From: Pseudomonas sichuanensis
GTDB taxonomy: Bacteria > Pseudomonadota > Gammaproteobacteria > Pseudomonadales > Pseudomonadaceae
Reading direction: 5' to 3'
Assembly (NCBI RefSeq): GCF_003231305.1
Contig: NZ_QKVM01000008.1
Location: forward strand, 79,343 to 143,342
Length of the DNA stretch: 64,000 bases
A model generated the notes under the pieces. It ran no database searches and had not been told where the DNA came from. It saw nothing but the letters and a program-made list of their open reading frames with translations. The position numbers and the translations under genes are program-made. Below, one piece after another: positions 15,840-25,504 of this stretch (the first letter of the stretch is position 1; every line of letters begins with the position of its first letter).

Positions 15840-16142
15840 TATCATTATTCCTTTTTATATTTTCTTCGGTTCCTACCGAAGTGACGCTCAGGCCACCGAT
15901 TTTAGGCAGCAGGCAGCGCCTGTCAATACGTCGAAACTCGCATTTCATCGAATTAATGGAAAGTTCACGCTCAGTGCATAGGCGTAACCATCCAGATGAA
16001 TAACCACCCCATCGAAAACTGTATTTATGAGTTGATGGCCGAATGCCGCCAACATGACGAACGGGTAGTAAACCATCCGTTGGCCATTCCTTGATGCCCA
16101 GGCCAACACCCTGCACCAGCCAGCGGACCAAGCCGTCCTGCC

Positions 16143-17681
16143 TTAATCGGCCGCCAATGTCGCTGGCAGATTCGGCAGCGGCCGAGCAAGCAACACGCCC
16201 ACCACCAGGGCAAATACCAGGGCTGTGATACCTGCGCTCTGCAAGGCTGCTTCGAATCCGCCTATGAACGCTTGCCGCGCCAGCGGCGCCGCGGCCTCAC
16301 GCAACCCAGGCTCAAGCAGCGCCAGCGCCGCCTGCAAGTCCCCCGCAGCCACGCGCGCGGCCATCTCCCCCACCGCCCCCATCGCCTGTGGCGCCAGGCC
16401 GGCCATGGCCTCGCGCAGCAACTGCCCGCTACGTGCCGCCAGGACGCCACCGAGCACGCCGATGGCCAGGACGATCGCGCCAAAGCGGGTGGTAGTGCTC
16501 AACCCCGAGGCCATGCCAGTACGCTCACGGGGCACGCAGGCCATGATGTTTTTCTGCGTGTCGCCATTGAGCAATCCGGCGCCAGCGCCCAGCACCAGGC
16601 TGGCCAGGGCAAAAGAACCATATCCACCCTGCCCGACCGCCCACGCGCAGGCCAGGTTGCCAGTCCCGACCAGCAGCAGCCCCAGCGCGAATACCTGCGC
16701 CGCACTCAACCTCGCCGCCAGGCGCATGCCCAACCGCGGCGTCAGCAGCATCGCCACGGCAAACGGCAACATCCCCGCCCCCGCTTCGAGCGCCGACAAT
16801 TGCAGGCCGTTCTGCAGGTACAGCGGCAACAAGGTCATCATCACCTGGGCACACGCGGCGTAGGCGAACATGCCCAGCAAGGCGCCGATGAAGCGCCCGC
16901 TGCGCATCAATTGCAGATCGATCATCGGCCGGGCCTGGCTGCGCTCGACCATCACGAACAGGCCGAACAAAAAGGCTGCGATCACCAGGCGGCCCAGGGT
17001 GGGGGCGCTGTCCCAGCCGACCCGGTTGGCGTCGATCAGCGCCCAGATCAGGTAGCCCAGGCTACCGGCGAAGGTCAGGCTGCCCAGCGGGTCGAGCCGG
17101 GCGGCGGCGCTGTCGCGGGACTCTTCGACGCTGCGCAGCACCATCAGCGCCAACACGGCCACCAGCGGCAGATTGATGTAGAAGATCCAGCGCCAGCCCA
17201 GGGTGCTGGCGATCAGGCCGCCGAGCAACGGTGCGAAGGTGATGGTGGCGCCCATGCAGGCGCCCCAGAAAGCCCAGGCGCGCAGGCGCTCCTGTGGCTC
17301 ATGGAAGCGGTGGCCGATGGCGGCCAGGGCAGCGGTGAGCAACAGCGCGGCGCCCACCCCTTTGCCGGCACGGGCCAGGTCGAGCCACAGCAGGTTCGGC
17401 GCAGCACCGCAGGCCAGGGAAGCCAGGGCGAACAGTGCCAACCCGAGCAGCAGCATGCGCCGTCGGCCAAAGCGGTCGGCCAGGCTGCCGGCGGGCAGCA
17501 GGCAGGCGGCGAAGGCCAGCAGGTAGGCGCTGACCACCCATTCGATGTCGGCGAATGAGCCGGACAGGTCGCGGGCGATGCTGGGCAGGCTGACAGCGAC
17601 GATGTTGGTGTCGAGGATGATCAGGGCGCACACGGCCGAGGCCGTGAACAGGGTGAATCGCGCAGAAGCGGGGGTGGACAT
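16143..17681 (-). CDS. DHA2-family MFS drug efflux transporter (EmrB/QacA type)
   Basis: The protein is 512 aa with about 14 hydrophobic segments. Motif A, SLADRFGRRRMLLLGL, follows TM2, and the DHA2 motif D1 LDTNIVAVSLPSI is in TM1. The ATG at 17681 was chosen because GGAG lies 8 nt upstream; an upstream start would add 55 non-conserved residues. It is a proton-driven drug or metabolite exporter. It lies divergent from a LysR regulator with about 190 bp between the starts, the usual arrangement for regulated efflux. It could also serve the adjacent biosynthetic operon, but the 640-bp gap and an exporter already inside that operon argue for independence. Confidence 0.88.
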   Translation of the reverse strand: MSTPASARFTLFTASAVCALIILDTNIVAVSLPSIARDLSGSFADIEWVVSAYLLAFAACLLPAGSLADRFGRRRMLLLGLALFALASLACGAAPNLLWLDLARAGKGVGAALLLTAALAAIGHRFHEPQERLRAWAFWGACMGATITFAPLLGGLIASTLGWRWIFYINLPLVAVLALMVLRSVEESRDSAAARLDPLGSLTFAGSLGYLIWALIDANRVGWDSAPTLGRLVIAAFLFGLFVMVERSQARPMIDLQLMRSGRFIGALLGMFAYAACAQVMMTLLPLYLQNGLQLSALEAGAGMLPFAVAMLLTPRLGMRLAARLSAAQVFALGLLLVGTGNLACAWAVGQGGYGSFALASLVLGAGAGLLNGDTQKNIMACVPRERTGMASGLSTTTRFGAIVLAIGVLGGVLAARSGQLLREAMAGLAPQAMGAVGEMAARVAAGDLQAALALLEPGLREAAAPLARQAFIGGFEAALQSAGITALVFALVVGVLLARPLPNLPATLAAD

Positions 17682-17869
17682 GGCAAGGCTCCAGAGGGGC
17701 GCCATCGCGGTCCACGAGATGCCCCGCGATGGCATCGAGGCTCGACCGGTCATCGGGCTTTGCCGCCGCGACGCCAGCCTTGTAGTGTTGCCCTCACCAT
17801 AACGCCGCCGGCCGCCGGGCTTGTTAGCCGCCACGTCCTGCGTCATTAGCCCCCGGCTAACGAGGCCCC

Positions 17870-18745
17870 ATGGAAATCCGCCACTTCCGCTACTTTCTCA
17901 GCGTCGCTCGCCACGGCCATTTCACCCGTGCCGCCGAGCAGTTGGGCATCGCCCCGCCCACCCTCAGCCGGCAGATCCAGGACATGGAGAAAGCGCTGGG
18001 TGTGCTGCTGTTCCAGCGCAGCCAGCGCGAGGTACGCCTGACCGCCGCGGGCGAAGCATTGCGGGTGGAAGCCGAGCAGGCGGTGCGCCAGTTCGACGCC
18101 GCGCAACTCAGCGCGCAGCGCGCCGCGCGTGGCGACAGCGGGCGCATCGAGCTGGGCTATGTGGCTTCGGCGGCCTACTCCGGCACCTTGCAACAGCAAG
18201 TGACCCGCTTCAGTGACGCCCACCCCGGCGTGCATCTGAATATCCGCGAGGCGCCCATGGATGCGCTGCCCACGCAGGTGCTCGACGGCCAGCTGGACCT
18301 GGCCTACGTACGCTCGCCGATGGAGCTGCCGGACGGGCTGGAGGCGATTCCCCTGCATGAAGAAGGTTTCGTGTTGGCGCTGCCCGCCGGCTCGCGCCTG
18401 AACGAGCTCAAGCAGCTCCCGGCCAAGCGCCTGGCCAATGAAACCTTCATCCTCCCCGAGCAGATCTCCGGCACCCTGGAGGTCGCCGCACAGGGTGGTT
18501 TCGTCCCGCGCCTGGGCCCGCAGCCGGGCAGCCTGGTGGCGGTGATCACCCTGGTATCGCTGGGCCAGGGCGTGGCGCTGGTGCCGGAATCAGTCGTGCG
18601 GCGGATCAACTTGCCGCAGGTGAACTACCGGCCTGTCGAAGATTGCCGGGCGAGTTCGTGGTTGAGCCTGTTGCACCGGCGCTTCGAGAAATCACCGGCC
18701 GTCGCCCGCTATATCGAGGCGGTGCGCTCGGCACCCAGCGCGTAG
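17870..18745 (+). CDS. LysR-type transcriptional regulator
   Basis: The protein is 291 aa. The N-terminal winged helix-turn-helix is clear (FLSVARHGHFTRAAEQLGIAPPTLSRQI), followed by a linker helix and a periplasmic-binding-protein-like effector domain. It is divergent from the DHA2 efflux gene and probably controls it and itself in response to a small ligand. The 3' end overlaps the convergent PD-(D/E)XK gene by 37 bp. Confidence 0.93.
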   Translation: MEIRHFRYFLSVARHGHFTRAAEQLGIAPPTLSRQIQDMEKALGVLLFQRSQREVRLTAAGEALRVEAEQAVRQFDAAQLSAQRAARGDSGRIELGYVASAAYSGTLQQQVTRFSDAHPGVHLNIREAPMDALPTQVLDGQLDLAYVRSPMELPDGLEAIPLHEEGFVLALPAGSRLNELKQLPAKRLANETFILPEQISGTLEVAAQGGFVPRLGPQPGSLVAVITLVSLGQGVALVPESVVRRINLPQVNYRPVEDCRASSWLSLLHRRFEKSPAVARYIEAVRSAPSA

Positions 18746-19743
18746 AACTCCTGCAGCTTGGCCTGCAGCAGGGCCTTGTCCGGCAGGCGAGTCTGGTACT
18801 CGGCGATCAGCGCGGGGGACAGGCTGCGGTTAAGTGCGTACTCGACCACTTCATCGTCCTTGCTGGCGCACAGCAGCACGCCGATGGCGGGGTTCTCGTG
18901 GGCTTTGCGTTCGTTGCGGTCGAGGGCTTCGAGATAGAAATCCAGCTTGCCCAGGTACTCGGGTTCGAAGCGCCCCACCTTCAGTTCAATGGCCACCAGG
19001 CAATTGAGGCCACGATGGAAGAACAACAGGTCAAGGGCAAAGTCACGGCCGCCCACTTGCAACGGGTAGTGCGAGCCGACGAAGCAGAAGTCGCGGCCCA
19101 GCTCGACCAGGAAGTCCTTGAGGCGGCCGAGCAACCCCTGGTGCAGGTCGGCCTCGGCGTGGCCGCCCGGCAGGCCGAGAAACTCGATCATGTAGGCATC
19201 GCGGAACACCTCCAGGGCCGCCGGATGGGCCTGGGTGAGCGCGGCCGATGCCTTGGCAGGTTGCGTCATGCTGCGCTCGAACAGCGCGGCCTTGAGTTGG
19301 CGCTCAAGCTCACGGCTCGACCACTTCTCCTGTGCGGCCATACGCAAGTAGAACTCACGTTCTTCGGGGAGTTTGCACTGGCTGAGGATGATCAGGTTTT
19401 GGGTCCACGGAACTTGTGTCAGCAGTGCTGACACTTTCTCCTCATGCCCACGATAGACCTCATAAAACTGACGCATGCGGAACAGGTTCCGCCGGGTAAA
19501 ACCTCTCAACCCTGGCTGGGTCAGCGCCAGATGATCCGCCAATTGGCTGACCACACCGTCACCCCATTCGGCGTCCTCCAGCTTGCGACTGATGTATGCC
19601 CCTACCTGCCAATGCAACTCGATCAGTTGGGTATTCACCGCCTGGGCCGCGCGCTGGCGAGCCGTCTGGATCAGTGCAATCACTTCAGCGAAGCGCGTAT
19701 CGGCGGTTACGGACGCGGTTGCATCTTGAGACTCGGTATTCAT
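18709..19743 (-). CDS. DUF1016/YhcG-family PD-(D/E)XK nuclease-domain protein
   Basis: The protein is 344 aa. The N-terminal domain (TRRNLFRMRQFYEVY) is the DUF1016_N helical region. The C-terminal half holds the PD-(D/E)XK core: FALDLLFFHRGLNCLVAIELKVGRF-type spacing, with D in ALDLLFF and E-L-K in AIELKVGRF. YhcG-like proteins are widespread in variable genome regions and are linked to DNA recombination or restriction-like systems, but their targets are unclear. The stop overlaps the LysR gene tail by 37 bp. No toxin, methylase or other defence partner is adjacent. Confidence 0.88.
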   Translation of the reverse strand: MNTESQDATASVTADTRFAEVIALIQTARQRAAQAVNTQLIELHWQVGAYISRKLEDAEWGDGVVSQLADHLALTQPGLRGFTRRNLFRMRQFYEVYRGHEEKVSALLTQVPWTQNLIILSQCKLPEEREFYLRMAAQEKWSSRELERQLKAALFERSMTQPAKASAALTQAHPAALEVFRDAYMIEFLGLPGGHAEADLHQGLLGRLKDFLVELGRDFCFVGSHYPLQVGGRDFALDLLFFHRGLNCLVAIELKVGRFEPEYLGKLDFYLEALDRNERKAHENPAIGVLLCASKDDEVVEYALNRSLSPALIAEYQTRLPDKALLQAKLQEFYALGAERTASI

Positions 19744-19832
19744 GCGGCGACTCCCTGGCGATGATCAATGAGCGCAAGAGTCTATGGGCATTCATCACAG
19801 TGGCTGACAACGCAACTGTTGCAAAACGCAAA

Positions 19833-19854
19833 GAGGGCGCCCAGTGGCGCCCTC
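19833..19854 (-). terminator. Intrinsic terminator of the amino-acid permease gene
   Basis: GAGGGCGCC and GGCGCCCTC arms form a 9-bp stem with a 4-nt loop. On the minus strand the stem is followed by TTTGCGTTTT. It starts about 20 nt after the permease stop codon. Confidence 0.85.
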
Positions 19855-19872
19855 TCGTTCACCGCACAGCCA

Positions 19873-21264
19873 TCAGCCCATCGACCGCGCCCCCACCGCC
19901 TGCGCATGCCCCCGCGTGGTCACGATCCCCAGGAACGAAATCACGATGGCCAGCCCCAGCGTGGCGCTCACCTCGGCCCGGTGCTCCTCGGTGAACATCA
20001 TCACCCCCAGCGCGCAGCTGATGAAGATGATCACCGCCCAGGTCAGCCAGGGGAACAGCCACATCTTGAACTTGAGGTTGGCGTTTTCACGCTCCAGGCG
20101 GCCACGCATGCGCAGCTGCGAAATGGCGATCACCAGATACACCAGCAAGGCAATGGCGCCGGAGCTGGCCAGCAGGAACTCGAACACGCCCTTGGGTGCG
20201 AAGTAGTTGAGGATGGCGATGGCCGCACCGATCAGGGTGCTGCCGAACACCGCCGCTCGCGGCACGCCGACTCTCGAGGTGCCCTTGAGCATCGCCGGGG
20301 CATCGCCGCGCTTGGCCAGCGAGTACATCATCCGCGAGGCGATGTAGATCGACGAGTTCATGCAGCTGGTCACCGCGATCAGCACCACGAAATCGACCAT
20401 CAACGCGGCGTTGGGGATGTTCATGATTTCCAGTGCACGCTGGTACGAACCCACCACTGCCAGCTGCGGGTCGTTCCACGGCACCACCGAGATGATCACG
20501 AAGATCGACAGGATATAGAAGGTGCTGATGCGCCAGATCACCGAGCGAGTGGCCTTGGCAATGTTGCGCGCAGGGTCGCTGGATTCGGACGCGGCGATGG
20601 TCACCGCCTCGGTGCCGATGAAGCTGAACATCACGGTGATGAAGGCGCCGATCACCGCCGACCAGCCCTTGGGCGTGAAGCCGCCGTGCTCGGCCATCAG
20701 CGTGCTCAAGCCGCTGACCTCGCGGTTGGGCAGCCAGCCCATCAGCGCGGCGAAGCCCAGGCCGATGAAGCCGAGGATCGCCGTGACCTTGAGGATTGCG
20801 AACCAGAACTCGAACTCGCCGTACTTGGCCACGCTGAACAGGTTGGTGCAGGCCAACAGCAGCACCGAGGCCAGGGCGAAGATCCAACTATCTACCTGGG
20901 GGAACCAGGCGTTGAGCACATGCCCCGCGGCCAGGGCCTCGATGGGGATCACCAGCACCCAGAACCACCAGTACAGCCAGCCGATGGTGTAGCCGGCCCA
21001 GCGGCCGATGGCCTGGTCGGCGTAGGTGGAGAACGACCCGGTGTCGGGGTGTGCCACGGCCATTTCGCCGAGCATGCGCATGACCAGCACCACCAAGGTG
21101 CCGGCGACGAAATAAGAAAGAATGGTGGCGGGCCCGGCCGCCGCGATGGCGTGCCCGGAACCTACGAAAAGCCCGGCGCCGATGATGCCGGCGATGGACA
21201 GCATCGTTACATGACGCGGCTTGAAACCTTGTGCAAGGTTGCCATCAGATCCCACGGTGCTCAT
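19873..21264 (-). CDS. gabP: GABA permease / APC-family amino-acid transporter
   Basis: The 463-aa protein has about 12 transmembrane segments. The amino-acid/polyamine/organocation signature is near the N-terminus (GIIGAGLFVGSGHAIAAAGP), with a GEMAVAHPDTGSFSTYAD segment after TM2/3. Overall it matches the AAT/GabP subfamily of proton symporters importing 4-aminobutyrate and related amino acids. It stands alone with its own terminator. The gene symbol is by similarity; close paralogues in pseudomonads carry other amino acids, so substrate is less certain than family. Confidence 0.82.
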   Translation of the reverse strand: MSTVGSDGNLAQGFKPRHVTMLSIAGIIGAGLFVGSGHAIAAAGPATILSYFVAGTLVVLVMRMLGEMAVAHPDTGSFSTYADQAIGRWAGYTIGWLYWWFWVLVIPIEALAAGHVLNAWFPQVDSWIFALASVLLLACTNLFSVAKYGEFEFWFAILKVTAILGFIGLGFAALMGWLPNREVSGLSTLMAEHGGFTPKGWSAVIGAFITVMFSFIGTEAVTIAASESSDPARNIAKATRSVIWRISTFYILSIFVIISVVPWNDPQLAVVGSYQRALEIMNIPNAALMVDFVVLIAVTSCMNSSIYIASRMMYSLAKRGDAPAMLKGTSRVGVPRAAVFGSTLIGAAIAILNYFAPKGVFEFLLASSGAIALLVYLVIAISQLRMRGRLERENANLKFKMWLFPWLTWAVIIFISCALGVMMFTEEHRAEVSATLGLAIVISFLGIVTTRGHAQAVGARSMG

Positions 21265-21558
21265 TGATCTTGTTCTCTTTTTGCTGACACAAGGAAGGGA
21301 CGGGCAGGTACAGGCGAAAAAGCATCTCCTTGAAAAACAATAAGAATGACACGTCGCTCAGGCGCTGTTGTTGAACTTCTTCACGCTTTTGCAGCGCCAC
21401 GCACCGAACGATCCGGGGGTTATTTAAGCCGCGCGGGGCACGGGGAAATTGTTCGAGAACGTCCCGCAGGTTCGCGATCACGACACCCCGTGCCCGATCC
21501 CGTCAGATGTCGTGATTGGCTTGCCTGGAAACGACATGGGCCAGGCGCCCACAAAAAA
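21265..21558. other. Intergenic region upstream of the GABA permease
   Basis: Nearly 300 bases lie between the permease start and the gudD terminator. Nothing coding was supported. It should hold the permease promoter, but no convincing -35/-10 pair was picked. Confidence 0.4.
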
Positions 21559-21576
21559 GCCCCGGTCTCCCGGGGC
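21553..21576 (-). terminator. Intrinsic terminator of the gudP-gudD operon
   Basis: On the minus strand GCCCCGG pairs with CCGGGGC (21559-21576), followed directly by six U. It lies about 170 nt past the gudD stop, with a REP pair in between. Confidence 0.88.
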
Positions 21577-21660
21577 GGTGCTGCACAGGCGTCTGCCTAC
21601 GCCTGACCGACACGCGGGTGTCGGATGGCAGCAGGGAACTGTTGTGTGGTCATGTCTGGC

Positions 21661-21730
21661 CTCATCGCCGGCAAGCCGGCTCCCGCAGGGTTTGCGCTGA
21701 ACCTGTGGGAGCTGGCTTGCCAGCGATGAG
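21661..21730. repeat. REP pair (inverted) after gudD
   Basis: CTCATCGCCGGCAAGCCGGC... and its inverted partner ...GCTGGCTTGCCAGCGATGAG form two head-to-head REP units, as in Pseudomonas BIMEs. They lie inside the gud transcript, before its terminator. Confidence 0.8.
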
Positions 21731-21743
21731 GCCCGCACAGAAA

Positions 21744-23099
21744 TCAACGCACCAGGCAAGGCTTCTTGTTGTCGAAGGTCCAGCCCGGCACCAGGTACTG
21801 CATCGCCACGCTGTCATCCCGCGCCCCCAGCCCCATGTTGCGGTAGCACTCATGGGCCTTGGCCAACTGATCTTCATCCAGTTCCACGCCCAGGCCCGGC
21901 CGCGCCGGCACCCGCACATGGCCGTCGATGATACGCAGCGGGTTGCGGGTCAGGCGCTGGCCGTCCTGCCAGATCCAGTGAGTATCGAGTGCGGTGATCT
22001 CGCCCGGCGCCGCCGCCCCCACCTGAGTGAACATCGCCAGCGAGATGTCGAAGTGGTTGTTCGAATGCGAGCCCCAGGTCAGGCCCCAGTCGTGGCACAT
22101 CTGCGCCACCCGCACAGAGCCCTGCAGGGTCCAGAAGTGCGGGTCGGCCAGCGGAATGTCCACTGCCTGCGACTGGATCGCATGGCCCATCTGCCGCCAG
22201 TCGGTGGCGATCATGTTGGTGGCGGTGGGCAGGCCGGTGGCGCGGCGGAACTCGGCCATCACTTCACGGCCCGAGTAGCCGTTCTCGGCGCCGCACGGGT
22301 CTTCGGCGTAGGCCAGCACATCATGCTTGTCGCGGCACAGGGCGATGGCCTCTTTCAGCGACCAGGCACCGTTGGGGTCGAGGGTGATGCGCGCCTCGGG
22401 GAAGCGTTCGGCCAGCGCCGTCACCGCCTCCATTTCTTCTTCGCCGCGCAGCACGCCGCCCTTGAGCTTGAAGTCGCTGAAGCCATAACGCTGCCTGGCC
22501 GCCTCGGCCAGGCGCACCACCGCCTCTGGGGTCAGGGCCTTTTCGTGGCGTACACGGAACCAGTCATCGTCCGAGTCGGCCTCGTTGCGATAGGCCAGGT
22601 CGGTCTTATGGCGGTCACCGATATAGAACAGGTAACCCAGCATCTTCACCGCATCGCGTTGCTGGCCTTCGCCCAGCAGGGCTGCCATCGGCACATTAAG
22701 GTGCTGGCCGAGCAAGTCGAGCAGTGCCGATTCGATGGCGGTCACTGCATGCACGGTGATGCGCAGGTCGAAGGTCTGCAGGCCGCGCCCGCCGGCATCG
22801 CGGCCGGCGAAGGTCTGGCGCATGGCGTTGAGCACGCGCTGGTAGTGGCCGATCGGCTGGCCGACCACAAGGCTGCGGGCGTCTTCGAGGGTCTGGCGAA
22901 TCTTCTCGCCGCCCGGCACCTCGCCCAGGCCAGTGTTGCCGGCGCTGTCGCGCAGCACCACGATGTTGCGGGTGAAGTACGGGCCATGGGCGCCACTGAG
23001 GTTGAGCAGCATGCTGTCGTGGCCGGCCACCGGGACCACGCGCAGGTCGGTGACTACCGGGGTGGCGTGTTGAACCTGTGGAGTGCTGTGCATGTTCAT
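21744..23099 (-). CDS. gudD: Glucarate dehydratase
   Basis: The protein is 451 aa, matching GudD of the enolase superfamily. It converts D-glucarate (and L-idarate) to 5-keto-4-deoxyglucarate. Visible landmarks are [13 protein letters not shown] with the K-x-K catalytic pair, [11 protein letters not shown] and YAEDPCG with metal-binding D/E residues, ATNMIATDW, and [14 protein letters not shown] with the catalytic H-D dyad region. The ATG at 23099 follows GAGAGAG; a longer frame to 23189 enters the gudP coding end and was rejected. The gene lies 16 bp after gudP in one operon. Confidence 0.95.
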   Translation of the reverse strand: MNMHSTPQVQHATPVVTDLRVVPVAGHDSMLLNLSGAHGPYFTRNIVVLRDSAGNTGLGEVPGGEKIRQTLEDARSLVVGQPIGHYQRVLNAMRQTFAGRDAGGRGLQTFDLRITVHAVTAIESALLDLLGQHLNVPMAALLGEGQQRDAVKMLGYLFYIGDRHKTDLAYRNEADSDDDWFRVRHEKALTPEAVVRLAEAARQRYGFSDFKLKGGVLRGEEEMEAVTALAERFPEARITLDPNGAWSLKEAIALCRDKHDVLAYAEDPCGAENGYSGREVMAEFRRATGLPTATNMIATDWRQMGHAIQSQAVDIPLADPHFWTLQGSVRVAQMCHDWGLTWGSHSNNHFDISLAMFTQVGAAAPGEITALDTHWIWQDGQRLTRNPLRIIDGHVRVPARPGLGVELDEDQLAKAHECYRNMGLGARDDSVAMQYLVPGWTFDNKKPCLVR

Positions 23100-23115
23100 G
23101 GAATCTCTCTCGCGA

Positions 23116-24453
23116 TCAGTTGGCCGAGGCGGCCTTGAGGTCTTGGGCAGGCGCGCCCTTGGCGCGGGTACGGACGAAGAACACCGCAATGGCGGCCACT
23201 ACCGAGGTCACCGCCAGGCCGTACAAACCGCCCTGGATCGAGCCGGTCTGCTGCTCCAGCAGGCCGAAGGTGGTGGGGGCGACGAAGCCGCCGAGGTTGC
23301 CCACCGAGTTGATCAGGGCGATCACCGCCGCGGCGATCCGTGCATCCAGGTAGCCCTGGGGGATTGGCCAGAACAGCGACGAGGCGGCCTTGAAACCGAT
23401 GGCCGCAAAGCACACGGCGACGAAGGCGAACACCGGCCCGCCGGTGGTGGACATGAACATCCCGGTAGCCGCCACCAGCAGCGCCGCCGCCACCCAGGCC
23501 TGCTGGAAGCGCCAGCGCCGGGCGCAGGCAGCGAAGCTGTACATGGCGATGATCGAGATCAGCCAGGGGATGGAGTTGAAGAAGCCCACCTGCAGGTCGC
23601 TGAGATCGCCCATACGCTTGATGATGCTCGGCAGCCAGAAGGTCGCGGCATAGATGGTCAGCTGGATGCAGAAGTAGATCAGGCAGAACAGCAGGATCTG
23701 GCGGTCCTTGAGCAGGCTCCAGGACGACGCCTTGACCACCCCGCCCGCCTCGCGCTCGCGCTGCTCCTGGTCGATGGCCGCCACCAGTGCGTCCTGCTCT
23801 TCGCGGCTCAGCCACTTGGCGTCATGGGGTTTGGAGTCGAGCCAGAAGAACACGAAGAAGCACAGCGCCACCGAGGCCATGCCTTCGATGAACAGCATCC
23901 ATTGCCAGCCGTGCAGGCCCATGCCCTGGATCTGCATCAATGCCCCGGCCAACGGCCCGGAGATCAACGAGGCCACGGCCGAGCCGCTGAGGAAGATGGC
24001 GATGGCCTTGCCGCGTTCGGCGGCCGGCAGCCAGCGGGTGAAGTAGTAGATCACCCCGGGGAAGAACCCGGCCTCGGCAACCCCCAGCAGAAAGCGCAGC
24101 ACGTAGAACTGGGTTTCGTTCTGCACGAAGGCCATGGCCGTGGCCACCAGGCCCCAGGTGAACATGATGCGGGTCAGCCACAGGCGTGCGCCGACCTTCT
24201 GCAACAGCATGTTCGACGGTACTTCGAATAGCGCGTAACCGATGAAGAACAGCCCGGCGCCGAAGCCAAAGGCCGCCGCGCTGATACCCAGGTCACTCTC
24301 CAGGTGCGGGCGGACGAAGCCGATGTTGACGCGGTCCAGGTAGTTGACGATGAACATGATGACGAACAGCGGCAGGACGTGGCGCTTGACCTTGGCCACC
24401 GCGCTGGTCAGCACGGCATCGCGCCCGGCGGACGGATCGAGGGTGTGGTTCAC
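23116..24453 (-). CDS. gudP: MFS glucarate/galactarate transporter
   Basis: The 445-aa anion:cation symporter-type MFS protein has 12 segments. LDRVNIGFV in TM1 is characteristic of the hexuronate/tartrate/glucarate transporter group. The GTG at 24453 has GGGAG 8 nt upstream; an upstream ATG at 24531 has none. It directly precedes gudD, so import of D-glucarate is the most likely role. The operon is divergent from a GntR regulator and has candidate operators in the gap. Confidence 0.9.
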   Translation of the reverse strand: MNHTLDPSAGRDAVLTSAVAKVKRHVLPLFVIMFIVNYLDRVNIGFVRPHLESDLGISAAAFGFGAGLFFIGYALFEVPSNMLLQKVGARLWLTRIMFTWGLVATAMAFVQNETQFYVLRFLLGVAEAGFFPGVIYYFTRWLPAAERGKAIAIFLSGSAVASLISGPLAGALMQIQGMGLHGWQWMLFIEGMASVALCFFVFFWLDSKPHDAKWLSREEQDALVAAIDQEQREREAGGVVKASSWSLLKDRQILLFCLIYFCIQLTIYAATFWLPSIIKRMGDLSDLQVGFFNSIPWLISIIAMYSFAACARRWRFQQAWVAAALLVAATGMFMSTTGGPVFAFVAVCFAAIGFKAASSLFWPIPQGYLDARIAAAVIALINSVGNLGGFVAPTTFGLLEQQTGSIQGGLYGLAVTSVVAAIAVFFVRTRAKGAPAQDLKAASAN

Positions 24454-24561
24454 AGGTGTTTCTCCCACTAATTGTTTTTGTGCGGGTCGATGGAGGTCGG
24501 GGCATCTGGCAAACACCCTGTTGTCTGACATCCAGGTGAGCGAATCATAGGCGTCGCAAAG

Positions 24562-24572
24562 TTGTACGACAA
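24562..24572. promoter_or_regulatory. GntR operator candidate TTGT-ACG-ACAA
   Basis: A perfect 4-bp dyad with a 3-bp centre lies 109 bp upstream of the gudP start. It is the reverse-complement form of a second site at 24706. FadR-subfamily regulators commonly bind short dyads of this type. Confidence 0.6.
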
Positions 24573-24705
24573 GATCGCAAACAGCCGGAAAAAAGCAAAA
24601 TACAAGTAGATAAAACGCCTAAAAGCAGCGAAAAGATAAAAACAAGTCACCCATCCGCAAATAACGGCGGCCGGTTGATGGGGTAAATTATTTTCAGTTT
24701 TTTAA

Positions 24706-24718
24706 CTTGTCGTACAAG
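24706..24718. promoter_or_regulatory. GntR operator candidate CTTGT-CGT-ACAAG
   Basis: A perfect 5-bp dyad with a 3-bp centre lies 62 bp upstream of the gntR start. It matches the core of the 24562 site. Paired sites 144 bp apart suggest control of both divergent transcripts. Confidence 0.65.
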
Positions 24719-24779
24719 CAAGCCTGCTAGGCTCGGCTGATCGGCCAGCCACTTGTACCGGCGCCTCAGCGAGCCCCGC

Positions 24780-25496
24780 ATGAACACCCAAGACACCCCG
24801 CGCAAACGCGGCCACAGCCGCGCCCACGACCTGGTCTCCAGCCTGACCCAGCAGATCCTGCTGGGCACCTTCAGGCCCGGCGACCGCTTGCCCTCGGAAA
24901 ACACCCTGGTGCGTGAACACGGCATCAGCCGCACCGTGGTCCGTGAGGCGCTGTCCAAGTTGCAGGCCTCGGGCCTGGTGGAGCCGCGCCATGGCATCGG
25001 CACCTTCGTCATCGAACGCCAGGCCCAGGCCGGCCTGCGAGTAGGCGCCGAAAGCGCCGCCAGCGTGCGTGACCTGCTGGAGCTGCGCATCGGCCTGGAA
25101 GGCCAGGCTGCCGCGCTGGCCGCCTTGCGCCGCACCGATCGGCACCTGGCGCAGATGCGCCAGGCCCTGGACGACTATCAAGACCTGGCCGCCGCCGGCG
25201 ACAGCTGCATCGAAGCCGACCGGCGCTTCCACCTGCTGATCGCCGAGGCCACCGGCAACCTGTACTTCGGCGAGATGATGGCGCACCTGGGCAGCGCGCT
25301 GATCCCGCGCAACCGCCTGGCCCAGGCCGACCGCGCCGGGGCCAGGCTGGCAAGGCAGGCGTACCTGGCCAACCTGGAACACGAGGCGATCCTCAATGCC
25401 ATCCGCCGCCAGGACCCGGACGCCGCGCGGGCGGCGATGTGTTTGCACCTGTCCAACAGCCGGGACCGGCTGGTGCCGGATCAAGCACCTGTGTAA
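24780..25496 (+). CDS. GntR-family (FadR subfamily) transcriptional regulator of glucarate genes
   Basis: The protein is 238 aa. The N-terminal winged helix domain contains FRPGDRLPSENTLVREHGISRTVVREALSKL, the GntR signature. The rest is an all-helical FCD domain with metal-binding candidates in EADRRFHLLIAEATGN and LEHEAILNAI. The ATG at 24780 was chosen; an upstream TTG would add nine residues and has no ribosome-binding site. Divergence from gudP and two shared dyads point to substrate-responsive repression of gudPD and of itself. Confidence 0.9.
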   Translation: MNTQDTPRKRGHSRAHDLVSSLTQQILLGTFRPGDRLPSENTLVREHGISRTVVREALSKLQASGLVEPRHGIGTFVIERQAQAGLRVGAESAASVRDLLELRIGLEGQAAALAALRRTDRHLAQMRQALDDYQDLAAAGDSCIEADRRFHLLIAEATGNLYFGEMMAHLGSALIPRNRLAQADRAGARLARQAYLANLEHEAILNAIRRQDPDAARAAMCLHLSNSRDRLVPDQAPV

Positions 25497-25504
25497 TCCG
25501 CTCG

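Larger units (their letters stand above)
15507..16142. promoter_or_regulatory. AT-richer leader/promoter region of the biosynthetic operon
   Basis: These 636 bases separate the SGNH gene from the MFS gene upstream and must hold the operon promoter. The base composition is clearly lower in GC than the flanking genes. Two dyads lie close to the operon start: CGCCTT-ATTC-AAGGCG (15553-15568) and AAAGTATC-AA-GATACTTT (15582-15599). A possible small ORF lies at 15726-15839. Longer frames through this stretch have no recognisable domain. Confidence 0.45.

Noticed and set aside
15784..16131. 115-aa minus-strand frame between SGNH and MFS genes
   Set aside because: TTG start without ribosome-binding site and no family. 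Kept only as part of the intergenic description because a micro-ORF in another frame competes.
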